From NCBI GenBank assembly GCA_036504215.1, contig DASXVO010000076.1, positions 1 to 35,078 of the forward strand: a stretch of 35,078 nucleotides of DNA. The letters run 5' to 3'. Under the pieces are notes generated by a model, which was not told the origin of the DNA, did not search any database, and was given only the letters and a program-made list of their open reading frames with translations. Made by a program: the position numbers and the translations under genes. Below are positions 7,720 through 15,966 of the stretch, piece after piece (within the stretch, counting starts at the first letter, position 1; every line of letters starts with the position of its first letter). The stretch is from Vicinamibacterales bacterium. Lineage in GTDB: Bacteria; Acidobacteriota; Vicinamibacteria; Vicinamibacterales; Fen-181.

Positions 7720-10488
7720 ATGCGCATGATGACAACCGCGTTTCTTGGTGGCGCGCTCGTCGTCGCCAGCCTGGCGCCGGCGGCTGGCGTGTCGGCCGCC
7801 TCCGTCGATCAGGTGGCCGTGACCAGCCCGAAGGCCGCGCTCGGATTCAGCCTCGGCGACGACTACCAGCTCGCCAACTACACGCAGCTGTCGGGCTATT
7901 GGCGGACCCTCGATCGGGAATCCGATCGGGTCTCGGTTGTCGAGTACGGGACGACGTCCGAGGGACGCCCGATGCTCATGGCGATCGTCACGTCCCCGGA
8001 CAACCACCGCAATCTCGCCCGGTACAAGGAGATCGCGCGCCGGCTGGCGCTGGCCGAGTCGTTGACCGTCGATGAGGCCAGGGATCTCGCCGCCGAAGGA
8101 AAGGCGGTGGTGTGGATCGACGCCGGGCTGCACGCGACCGAGGTGGCCAACGCGCAGGCGCTGACCGAGATGGTGTACGAGATGGCGAGCCGCAACGACG
8201 CCGAGACGCTGCGGATCCTGAACGACGTCATCTTCCTCGCGGCGTTCTCGAACCCGGACGGGCTCGAGTTGGTGGCGAACTGGTACATGCGCGAGCGGGA
8301 GCCGGCGAAGCGGTCGATGGCCGGCCTTCCGGTGCTCTACCAGAAGTACATCGGGCACGACAACAACCGCGAGTCGCTCCTGATGAACATGCCGGAATCC
8401 GAATCAATCGGCCGCGCGCTCTACCGCGAGTGGTTCCCGCAGATCATGTTCAACCAGCACCAGAGCGGTCCGGCCGGAACGGTCCTGTTCGTCGGACAGA
8501 TGCGCGATCCGTCGAACCCGTTCCTCGATCCGCTGATGGCGCCCAGCATGGAACTGGTGAGCGCCGCGATTCACGGCCGCTTCGTGGCGGAGGGCAAACC
8601 CGGCGCCACCAACCGTTCGTTCGCCAGCTACCAGAACTGGTGGAACGGCGGCGTCCGGAGCACGGCGTGCTTCCACAACCAGATCGGCATTCTGTCCGAG
8701 ATCTCCGGGAGCCCGACGCCGATCGACATCGCCTTCGTTCCGAAGAACCTCGTGGCCACCAACGACAACCCGTTCCCGGTCCAGCCGCAGACGTGGCACT
8801 TCCGTCAGACGATCGAGTATCTGTTGACCGCCGACCGTGCGATTCTCGACATCGCGTCCGAGCACCGCGAGCACTTCCTGCTCAATGTCTACCGCATGGG
8901 CCGGAACGCGATCGACAAGGGGAATCGCGACACGTGGACCTTCACGTCCAGGCGGCTGGCCGAGGTGCAGGCGGCGATGGCGCGGGACAACGTGCAGCCG
9001 GGCCGCTCCGGCGCGCCGGCGAAGTACGCCGCGGGCCTGCGGGACCCGGTGCTGCGCGATGCCAGGGGCTACGTCCTTCCGTCGGATCAGCCCGATTTCC
9101 TCACCGCGACCAAGTTCGTCAACGCGCTCATCAAGAATGGCGTGACGGTGCACCTGGCCACGACGGCCTTCCGAATCGGCGACAAGAGCTATCCCGCCGG
9201 GTCGTACGTCGTGAAGACCGCCCAGGCATTCCGGCCGCACGTGCTCGACAACTTCGAGCCTCAGGACTATCCGGACGACTTCGCCTATCCGGGCGGCCCC
9301 CCCGTGCGCCCGTACGACGTGACCGGATACACGCTCGCTTTTCAGATGGGGGTGCAGTTCGATCGCATCGTCGAGGGGTTCGACGGCCCGTTCGAGAAGA
9401 TCGAGGGGATGGCGCGCTCGCCCCGCGGCAGGCTCGTCGGTGCCGCCCGGCCTGCCGGGTACCTCTTGAGTCACCGCCCCAACGATGCCGCCACTGCCGT
9501 CAACCGTCTCCTCGCCCAGGGGGAGAGCGTGTACTGGCTCGATGCACCGCTGCAGGTCGGTTCGACCTCGTACCCGGCTGGAACAATCTACGTTCCGGCC
9601 AGGGCTTCGACCTCAGCCGCTGTAGCCGGGCTCGCCTCCGATGTGGGCCTCAATTTCGTGGGGCTGGCATCCGCGCCCGCGGGCGCCGCCCTTCGGCTGA
9701 AACCTCCACGCATCGGCGTGGTGGACGTCTACGGCGGGTCGATGCCCTCCGGATGGACGCAGTGGCTGCTCACGCAGTACCGCTTCCCTTTCCAGGTGAT
9801 CTACCCCGCGACGCTCGACGCCGGCGATCTCGCCGCCAGGTTCGACGTGATCGTGCTCGAGGACGGTATCATGCGCGAGCCGGCGCGCGGCGAGGGCGGG
9901 CAGCCGAGGCTCGACGCCGCGGGCGTCCCCGCCGAGTTCCGTGATCGCCTCGGTGTTGTCACCGACACTCGGACGATTCCTCAACTGCGCCGCTTCCTCG
10001 AAGGCGGCGGCACCGTCATCGCAATCGGCACATCCACGTCGATCGCGGGCAAGCTGGGCCTGCAGGTCGCGAGCGCGCTCGTCGAACCGGGCACCGCCAG
10101 GAGCCTTCCGCCCGAGAAGTTCTACGCGCCCGGCAGCATCCTCCAGGTCCGTGTAGACACGGCCCAGCCGCTCGCCTACGGCCTGCCCGAGACACTCGAC
10201 ATCTTCTACGACAACAACCCGTTGTTCCGGATCCCGCCGGATTCCCCCGTCCGCCCGGTCGCGTGGTTCGACGCCGAACGCCCCGTGCGCAGCGGGTGGG
10301 CGTGGGGTGTGACGTACCTGAAACAGGCGGTGGCCGTGGCGGACGCCCCGGTGGGGAAGGGCCGGCTCCTTCTCTTCGGGCCGGAGGTGGCGTTCCGGGC
10401 CCATCCGCACGGGAGCTTCAAGTTCCTGTTCAACGGCTTGTTCGTCGGCGGCGCGGAGCGCGTGACGCTTCCGGCCCGGCGGAAGTGA
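7720..10488 (+). CDS. exported M14-family zinc metallopeptidase, long form
   Basis: A zinc carboxypeptidase-type protein of 922 aa. I start at ATG 7720, with AGGGAG at 7708-7713 as ribosome site; the frame is open 51 bases further up. MRMMTTAFLGGALVVASLAPAAG is a signal peptide. Zinc ligands appear to be H138 and E141 (GLHATEVANAQ) and H247 (FNQHQSG); E327 in ILSEISG is the candidate catalytic glutamate. The peptidase domain ends near residue 360. A long middle part follows. A C-terminal region from about residue 660 (PRIGVVDVYGG, then FDVIVLEDG) looks like a class I glutamine-amidotransferase fold, as in other 900-residue M14 proteins. It closes the run of exported hydrolases. Confidence 0.9.
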   Translation: MRMMTTAFLGGALVVASLAPAAGVSAASVDQVAVTSPKAALGFSLGDDYQLANYTQLSGYWRTLDRESDRVSVVEYGTTSEGRPMLMAIVTSPDNHRNLARYKEIARRLALAESLTVDEARDLAAEGKAVVWIDAGLHATEVANAQALTEMVYEMASRNDAETLRILNDVIFLAAFSNPDGLELVANWYMREREPAKRSMAGLPVLYQKYIGHDNNRESLLMNMPESESIGRALYREWFPQIMFNQHQSGPAGTVLFVGQMRDPSNPFLDPLMAPSMELVSAAIHGRFVAEGKPGATNRSFASYQNWWNGGVRSTACFHNQIGILSEISGSPTPIDIAFVPKNLVATNDNPFPVQPQTWHFRQTIEYLLTADRAILDIASEHREHFLLNVYRMGRNAIDKGNRDTWTFTSRRLAEVQAAMARDNVQPGRSGAPAKYAAGLRDPVLRDARGYVLPSDQPDFLTATKFVNALIKNGVTVHLATTAFRIGDKSYPAGSYVVKTAQAFRPHVLDNFEPQDYPDDFAYPGGPPVRPYDVTGYTLAFQMGVQFDRIVEGFDGPFEKIEGMARSPRGRLVGAARPAGYLLSHRPNDAATAVNRLLAQGESVYWLDAPLQVGSTSYPAGTIYVPARASTSAAVAGLASDVGLNFVGLASAPAGAALRLKPPRIGVVDVYGGSMPSGWTQWLLTQYRFPFQVIYPATLDAGDLAARFDVIVLEDGIMREPARGEGGQPRLDAAGVPAEFRDRLGVVTDTRTIPQLRRFLEGGGTVIAIGTSTSIAGKLGLQVASALVEPGTARSLPPEKFYAPGSILQVRVDTAQPLAYGLPETLDIFYDNNPLFRIPPDSPVRPVAWFDAERPVRSGWAWGVTYLKQAVAVADAPVGKGRLLLFGPEVAFRAHPHGSFKFLFNGLFVGGAERVTLPARRK

Positions 10489-10686
10489 GGCCGTGTCGCG
10501 CTCTCGACTGGCATGCGACAGGTTGGATGCGGCCTGCCTGGGCCTGGGCGTGGCGGCTCTTCCGAACGGCGCCGACGGTGTCCGACAATGCTCATGACGT
10601 CAAGCGCCGCCGGAGACCGTTGATGCGTCCTGTCGTCACCGACCGACGCTCGTGGCGATCCTGGTGCGCTTAGTGGTCTCGACGGT

Positions 10687-12639
10687 TCAGCGGTGCGGGG
10701 CCGGGGGCTGGCACGGGGCAGGAGGCCAGACGCCGTGGCCGAGTTCCGTGCCCGGTGCGGCTTGGGGCCGATCGGCCGGGCAGGCGCCGGGGCCGAGCGT
10801 CGAGTCCTCCGGCACGCTCAGCGCGGCCGGCCGGCTGGCGACGGGCAGCGGGACCTTCTTGTTGGGACTTGCGTAGACCTCGTGCCGCCCGTGCTGGCGG
10901 TGCCAGTCCGCCACGCTCGGGTTGCAGCGCATGCCTTCGACGATCTGGCGCCAGCCGATGCCCGTGTTGTAGGCGCAGAAGGCGATCTCGCCGATCGGCG
11001 TCGCATACGGAATCAGGCACATCTCCGTTCGCTGGAAGTCGTACGTCCACAGGTCCTGGAACCACATTCCGGCGACGAAGAGGATCAGCCAGTCATCGCC
11101 CTTGCGATTCTGGTTGTCGGTGGCCCCCATCTTGCCCCCCAGGGCCCCCCCGCTCTGCTTGTCGAACTTCTTGATCAGGTCGCGCAGTTGGAAACCGGCC
11201 GGCGCGTGGGCGGGGCGGTAGTTGCGGAGCAGCGCCAGCGCGCTCTGGATCTTCGTCAGCGCCGGTCCGCGTTTCGAGCGCGCGATCACCGCGGCGTCGG
11301 CGAAGAACCGCTCGACGTCCAGCATGCGGGGCAGCGGCGCCCACGCCTTCGTCCGCTTGTTCACCATGAGCGCGGTGGCGACGCCGCAATCCGGGTGGCA
11401 GGCGCACTTCAGGGTGCCGAACTCCGCGGCCGGACCCTTGATCAGATCCGTCAGGTCCGCCGCCACCGCCACGGCCGACAGCGGGAACCAGTCGCGCATC
11501 GGCTCGAGCACCCCGGTCTGGTTGTGCACGTCCTCGACCAACTGCGACAGCGTGTAGCGCTGGCGCGCCTTCCGTGCCTCGTCGATGTTCTCGTCGCGCC
11601 CGGTGAACGACACGGGCTGGAACGCCACGAAGCTGACCTTGTCGGCATTCTCGACGGCGAACTTGATGATGTGGCCGACCTGCCGGTCGTTGACGGTCCT
11701 GACCACCGTGACGACCAGAACGACGTCGATGCCGGCGTTGTAGAGATGCTCGATCGCGCGGAGCTTCACCTCGAACAGGTTCGGCACCTTGCGGTGCGCA
11801 TTCGCGTCCTCGCCGACGCCGTCGAACTGCAGATACGCGATGCGCAGGCCTGCCTCGGCGGCCCGCTTCGCGAACTCCGGATCCTGCGCGAAGCGGATGC
11901 CGTTGGTGGCGGCCTGGACGCTGAAGTAGCCGACCTTTCTCGCGTAGGCAATCGCGTCGAGGAACACCGGCGACAGCGTCGGCTCGCCGCCCGAGAACTG
12001 AATCGAGATCTGCCGCTTCGGCCGGATGGTCAGCGCGTTGTCGATGAGCTGCTTGACCTCGTCGAACGAGGGTTCGTGCACGTACCCCACCTGGTTGGCG
12101 TCCATGAAGCACGGGTCGCACATCATGTCGCAGCGGTTGGTGAGGTCGATGGTCAGGACGCCTCCGCGGCCGTAGCGGATCGAGGACGCCCCGTGATTGT
12201 GGAGCCGGTCGCACGACGAGTCGAAGTCCCGGCCCAGGAACAGGCCTTCGATGCGCCGGGTGAAGGCGGCGTCGGTCGACAGCGTCTCTTCGAACGTGCC
12301 GTGGATCGCGCAGTGCTTCTCCAGCACGATGTGGCCGTCGCGGTCGACAATGCGCGCGGGCACCTGGCCGGCATCCGAGGTCCGCAGGTCTTCCAGGCCG
12401 ACCTCGCCCGCCGCGATGCGCGTCCGGAGATCCCGGACGCAATCGGGACACAGCGACCGGGTGTCCCGGGGCAGGGAGAACGGCGCCGACGCCGAGCGGG
12501 CGGCGTTGGACGCGCCAGGTGGCGCCCATGGGGGGGGCTGCCTCATCGCCGGAATCAGGCGGTTTCCCGCCTGAAACAGGCGCCACATGCCGCTTGCCGC
12601 GCGCGTCAGCAGGTTTTCCCAGAACTTGGAACCGGACAT
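10687..12639 (-). CDS. COG1964-type radical SAM protein, tetraether-synthase-like
   Basis: A 650-aa multi-cluster radical SAM protein. The N-terminal Cys-rich part (C64-PD-C67, C110 in EKHCAIHG, C143) has the layout of archaeal tetraether synthase (Tes/GDGT-MAS) and COG1964 relatives, where it binds a rubredoxin-like iron. The radical SAM motif is C170-DMM-C174-DP-C177 in LTNRCDMMCDPCF, then FSGGEPTLSP and AATNGIRFAQDPEF. Further family marks are YLQFDGV, FQPVSFTGRDE, the auxiliary cluster region C412-A-C414-HPD-C418, and ATPIGEIAFCAYN near the C-terminus. The last 35 residues are a Pro-rich tail. Tes joins lipid tails by carbon-carbon coupling, and bacterial relatives are proposed to make membrane-spanning lipids. 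That function here is inference; COG1964 also has members of unknown role. It is transcribed alone, divergent from the radical SAM/ammonia-lyase operon. Confidence 0.85.
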   Translation of the reverse strand: MSGSKFWENLLTRAASGMWRLFQAGNRLIPAMRQPPPWAPPGASNAARSASAPFSLPRDTRSLCPDCVRDLRTRIAAGEVGLEDLRTSDAGQVPARIVDRDGHIVLEKHCAIHGTFEETLSTDAAFTRRIEGLFLGRDFDSSCDRLHNHGASSIRYGRGGVLTIDLTNRCDMMCDPCFMDANQVGYVHEPSFDEVKQLIDNALTIRPKRQISIQFSGGEPTLSPVFLDAIAYARKVGYFSVQAATNGIRFAQDPEFAKRAAEAGLRIAYLQFDGVGEDANAHRKVPNLFEVKLRAIEHLYNAGIDVVLVVTVVRTVNDRQVGHIIKFAVENADKVSFVAFQPVSFTGRDENIDEARKARQRYTLSQLVEDVHNQTGVLEPMRDWFPLSAVAVAADLTDLIKGPAAEFGTLKCACHPDCGVATALMVNKRTKAWAPLPRMLDVERFFADAAVIARSKRGPALTKIQSALALLRNYRPAHAPAGFQLRDLIKKFDKQSGGALGGKMGATDNQNRKGDDWLILFVAGMWFQDLWTYDFQRTEMCLIPYATPIGEIAFCAYNTGIGWRQIVEGMRCNPSVADWHRQHGRHEVYASPNKKVPLPVASRPAALSVPEDSTLGPGACPADRPQAAPGTELGHGVWPPAPCQPPAPHR

Positions 12640-12675
12640 CGTGATCGCCTCGCCGCCGTCGAGATCGGACCGCGT

Positions 12676-12704
12676 ATTATATCGTCAGCAAGGCCCAGAC
12701 CCAA
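12676..12704 (-). promoter_or_regulatory. sigma-70-type promoter for the tetraether-synthase-like gene
   Basis: On the minus strand, TTGGGT (12704-12699) and a perfect TATAAT (12681-12676) are separated by 17 bases. Transcription would start near 12669, about 30 bases before the ATG at 12639. It is the only consensus -10 in the divergent gap. Confidence 0.6.
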
Positions 12705-12771
12705 ACCGTTCGCGATCCTGCCCGCCAGATTTCCGATCGCGGCCGGCCTTTCGGCATCCGCCGAACTGGTC

Positions 12772-12777
12772 TAGAAT
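12772..12777 (+). promoter_or_regulatory. possible -10 for the radical SAM/ammonia-lyase/ligase operon
   Basis: TAGAAT at 12772-12777 lies 28 bases before the ATG at 12806, in the divergent gap shared with the tetraether-synthase-like gene. The region where a -35 would fall (12749-12754, TTTCGG) is poor. GGGGA just before the ATG may serve as ribosome site. Confidence 0.35.
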
Positions 12778-12805
12778 CAAACGCCCGCTTCCTTCTGGGG
12801 ACCCG

Positions 12806-14437
12806 ATGAAGGTGTTGCTCATCTCGATGCCGGACCGGCATCCGTACATCGCCAAGCGCGAGTACGAGGCGCCGTCGCTCGGCATCTCATCGATTTCCGC
12901 CAACCTGGACCGCCGCCACCAGGTGTGGATTGCCGACCTGTCGGTATGCAAGTGGAGCGTCCGTTCCTCCGTGCGGCGCTCGGTGCGCAAGTTCCGGCCG
13001 GACATCGTCGGCCTGTCGGCGATGATCTTCCAATATTTCACGGCCCGGCGCATCGCGAGACTCATCAAGGAAGAGTTCCCGGGCACGCTGGTCGCCCTGG
13101 GCGGGTACCACGCCACCACGATGGGCCGAGAACTGGCGGAGAGCCCTGAGGCAGAGGCGCTCGATTTCATCTGGCGGGGCGAGGCGGACCACGGATTCGG
13201 CGAGCTGCTCGACGCGCTCGAGGGGCGTCGCGACATCGAGTCGGTCGCCGGGCTGTCGTACAAGCGCGGGGGTGTGTTCCACCACAATCCGCCGCGGCCG
13301 CTCGAAGACCTGTCGACGATCGCGCTGCCCGACCGCGACCGCCGAGTCTACGGGCACTACCACTACTACTTCAACAAGACCGACGTCATGGAGACCTCGC
13401 GGGGTTGCCTGCAGCAGTGCAACTTCTGCTCGATGACCCAGATGTACGGGCCGACGTTCCGCAAGTACACGGTCGATCGCGTGCTCCAGGACGTGCTCGA
13501 CATCGCGAAGCCGCGCGGTGTGCGGCGCGTGGGCCACGCGCTGATCCTCGACGACAACATCACGCTCGACGTGCCGCGGTTCATGGACATCTGCGACGGC
13601 ATCGCATCGCTCAAGACCGGCATGCAGTTCCTCGTCCAGGCCAGCTGCGCGGGCATTGCCAAGGACCCGGCGCTCCCGCGGAAGATGGCCGACGCGGGCG
13701 TGACCATGGTCTTCCTCGGCATCGAGAACGCCTCCGAGGAGAACCTGCGGCAGATGAACAAGGGCCGGATCATCGACGTCACCAGGATTGCGGTGACCCG
13801 GCTGGCCGATGCGGGCATCATCGTCACCGGAGGGCTCATCACCGGGTTCCCGGACGACGATGTGACTGCGATCCGTCGCAACTACGAGTACTTCGCCGGC
13901 CTCGGGATCCGGACGGTGCTCGACCAGATCATCACGCCGTACCCCGGCACCGAGATGCGGCGTCAGTTGCTCGACGCCGGCCTCATCACCAATTTGTACG
14001 ACTACAAGTGGTACACGGGGTACTGGCCGCAGGTACGGACGCGGCACCTGACGTCGAAGCAACTGCTCTTCGAGAAATGGAAGGCACACCGGGAGATCAT
14101 CGACGACTGGCTCGCCGACGATCAGTTCAAGAAGAACTACCCGTACTGGTCGCTCATCTGGAACCGCCTCCTGCGCCCGGTCATCCGGATGAACGAACGC
14201 CGCATGTGCTGGATGTACGGCGAGAAGGGGCGCTTCAAGCGACAGATGGTGCAGTGGGCGCAACTCAACGACTACTTCGGCGACATGGTCATCGACGAGG
14301 GGTTCTTCGACCCCGACGTCGAGGCGCCCGCAGGCATCGGCGACCCGGATGCCGTGCTCGACTTCGGCCGGGCGCCGTACAAGGACGCGAACGACGAGCC
14401 GGCGATCGTTCGCACGGCGACGACAGGACACGCGTGA
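12806..14437 (+). CDS. B12-binding-type radical SAM protein
   Basis: A 543-aa radical SAM enzyme with an N-terminal B12-binding-like domain (MKVLLISMPDRHPYIAKREY, then VALGGYHATT near residue 97). The cobalamin-coordinating DxHxxG histidine is not evident: the corresponding strand reads IADLSVCKWS. The radical SAM motif is C201-LQQ-C205-NF-C208 after ETSRG. The barrel continues with LDDNITLD, MVFLGIENASEENLRQMNKG and GGLITGFPDDD. The last 150 residues are rich in aromatics and Arg. The stop codon overlaps the start of the ammonia-lyase gene (GTGA), so the two products are likely translated together. That suggests it acts on the same pathway intermediate, for example by methylation or a carbon-carbon rearrangement. 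The reaction is not predictable from sequence. Confidence 0.9.
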   Translation: MKVLLISMPDRHPYIAKREYEAPSLGISSISANLDRRHQVWIADLSVCKWSVRSSVRRSVRKFRPDIVGLSAMIFQYFTARRIARLIKEEFPGTLVALGGYHATTMGRELAESPEAEALDFIWRGEADHGFGELLDALEGRRDIESVAGLSYKRGGVFHHNPPRPLEDLSTIALPDRDRRVYGHYHYYFNKTDVMETSRGCLQQCNFCSMTQMYGPTFRKYTVDRVLQDVLDIAKPRGVRRVGHALILDDNITLDVPRFMDICDGIASLKTGMQFLVQASCAGIAKDPALPRKMADAGVTMVFLGIENASEENLRQMNKGRIIDVTRIAVTRLADAGIIVTGGLITGFPDDDVTAIRRNYEYFAGLGIRTVLDQIITPYPGTEMRRQLLDAGLITNLYDYKWYTGYWPQVRTRHLTSKQLLFEKWKAHREIIDDWLADDQFKKNYPYWSLIWNRLLRPVIRMNERRMCWMYGEKGRFKRQMVQWAQLNDYFGDMVIDEGFFDPDVEAPAGIGDPDAVLDFGRAPYKDANDEPAIVRTATTGHA

Positions 14438-15966
14438 CGACTATGGGAACTCAAGCAGCGACTGACAAGGCTATCGTGCTCGACGACCGCCAGGTCTCGT
14501 TCGATTCGGTCGTGCAGGCGGCGGTGGACGGACGGAGCGTCGAGTTGGCGCGCAACCGAGCGTGGCGCCGGCGGCTCGCCGCGAGCCGCGAGGTTCTGGA
14601 ACACGCCCTCGACGCCGGTCAGACGGTCTACGGCGTCTCCACGGGCGTCGGCAACAACTCGTCGCGGGCCGTCGACCGGCAGAACCAGATCGACTTCGCC
14701 ATCTCGGTGATGGAGCAGCACGGCTGTGGGGTCGGCGACCCGTTGTCCGAGGCCGAGGGGCGCGCGGTCACGTTCGCACGTCTGGTGAGCCTGACGAAGG
14801 GGCTGTCCGCGGTTCGGCCGCCGTTGCTCGACGCGCTCTGCGCCCTCCTCAACCACCGCATCACCCCGGTGATCCCGCGGTGGGGCTCGGTCGGCGCGTC
14901 CGGAGACCTGACGCCGCTGTCGTACGTGGCCGCGGTCCTTGCCGGGCAGCGCAAGGCGTACTACCGGGGCCGTATCGTGGACGCCTCGCGCGCCCTGGCC
15001 GCCGAAGGCCTCGAACCCTGGGCCTTCGGTCCCAAGGAGACGCTGGCGATCATGAACGGCACGTCGGTCATGACCGCGGTGGGGATTCTGGCGGTGGCGC
15101 GGTTCGAACGGCTGATCGAGCAACTCGAAGGCGCGTCGGCGCTCGCCACCGAAGTGCTGCTCGGACGGTCGCAGGCGTTCGACCCGCTCGTGCACGCCGC
15201 CAAGCCGCATCCGGGGCAGATCGAGACGGCCAGACGCGTCCGCCAGGCGCTGCGCGGCAGCCGGCTGCTGGATCCGCCGCACAAGAACGGCCGTCCCGTG
15301 CAGGACCGCTACTCGATTCGCTGCGTGCCGCAGGCCGCCGGGGTCGCCCGCGATGTCATCTCGTGGGCGCGCCAGGTCCTCCAGATTGAACTCAACAGCG
15401 TCAACGACAACCCGTTGGTAGACCCGGAATCGAAGCAGATCCTGTTCGGCGGCAACTTCTTCGGCGGCCATCCGGCGGTCGTGATGGATACGGTCAAGAT
15501 CGCGGCGGCCTCGATGGCCGACCTGATCGACCGGCAGTTCGCGTTGCTGGTGGACGAAGGCCACAACATGGGCATGCCCGAAACGCTCGTGCCGTACGGC
15601 GGCTGCGGCGTCAAGGGGCTGCAGATGACCTGCAGTGCGCTCACTGAGTTGGCCGTGCAGCGGTCGTTCCCGGACGCGGTTCTCTCGCGGTCCACCGAGT
15701 GCGCCAACCAGGACAAGGTCAGCATGGGCCTGCAGGCGGCGCTGCACGCGAGCGAGATCATCGGCCTGGTGGGCCGCTCCCTCGCCACGGAGATGATTGC
15801 GCTGTCGAACGCCGCGGCGCTGCGCGAGGAATCGAGGCTGTCGCCGGCCGGCCGCGCCCTGCTGGTGGGTGTCCGGAGGCGGTCGGCGGTGCTCGTCCGC
15901 GACCGTCCGCTCGACGTCGATATCGAGCGGGTCGCGCGCTGGCTGGAGGCGGGCGGGGCGAGGTGA
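14434..15966 (+). CDS. MIO-type aromatic amino acid ammonia-lyase (HAL/TAL family)
   Basis: A 510-aa ammonia-lyase that should remove ammonia from histidine, tyrosine or phenylalanine to give a 2-enoic acid. I use GTG 14434, which overlaps the previous stop and has AGGA five bases upstream; ATG 14443 is the alternative. The MIO cofactor triad A155-S156-G157 is in GSVGASGDLTPLSY, and the catalytic tyrosine Y66 in VYGVSTGVG. The selectivity position reads Q95-H96, whereas bacterial HutH has Ser-His and PAL has Phe-Leu. Retention of His argues against PAL. Other family motifs are IMNGTSVMT, VQDRYSIRC and ELNSVNDNPL. No hut genes are nearby. The one-base overlap with an AMP-ligase gene makes it a supplier of a cinnamate-type starter acid, as in flexirubin and dialkylresorcinol clusters. 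Confidence 0.92.
   Translation: MTTMGTQAATDKAIVLDDRQVSFDSVVQAAVDGRSVELARNRAWRRRLAASREVLEHALDAGQTVYGVSTGVGNNSSRAVDRQNQIDFAISVMEQHGCGVGDPLSEAEGRAVTFARLVSLTKGLSAVRPPLLDALCALLNHRITPVIPRWGSVGASGDLTPLSYVAAVLAGQRKAYYRGRIVDASRALAAEGLEPWAFGPKETLAIMNGTSVMTAVGILAVARFERLIEQLEGASALATEVLLGRSQAFDPLVHAAKPHPGQIETARRVRQALRGSRLLDPPHKNGRPVQDRYSIRCVPQAAGVARDVISWARQVLQIELNSVNDNPLVDPESKQILFGGNFFGGHPAVVMDTVKIAAASMADLIDRQFALLVDEGHNMGMPETLVPYGGCGVKGLQMTCSALTELAVQRSFPDAVLSRSTECANQDKVSMGLQAALHASEIIGLVGRSLATEMIALSNAAALREESRLSPAGRALLVGVRRRSAVLVRDRPLDVDIERVARWLEAGGAR

Noticed and set aside
10693-12774. 693-codon plus-strand frame opposite the tetraether-synthase-like gene
   Set aside because: Composition is antisense-like. 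The minus strand has the full set of radical SAM and auxiliary cysteines and a good promoter.
14434-15966. Ammonia-lyase as HutH of histidine degradation
   Set aside because: No urocanase, imidazolonepropionase or other hut gene is nearby, the selectivity pair differs, and it is coupled to an AMP-ligase.
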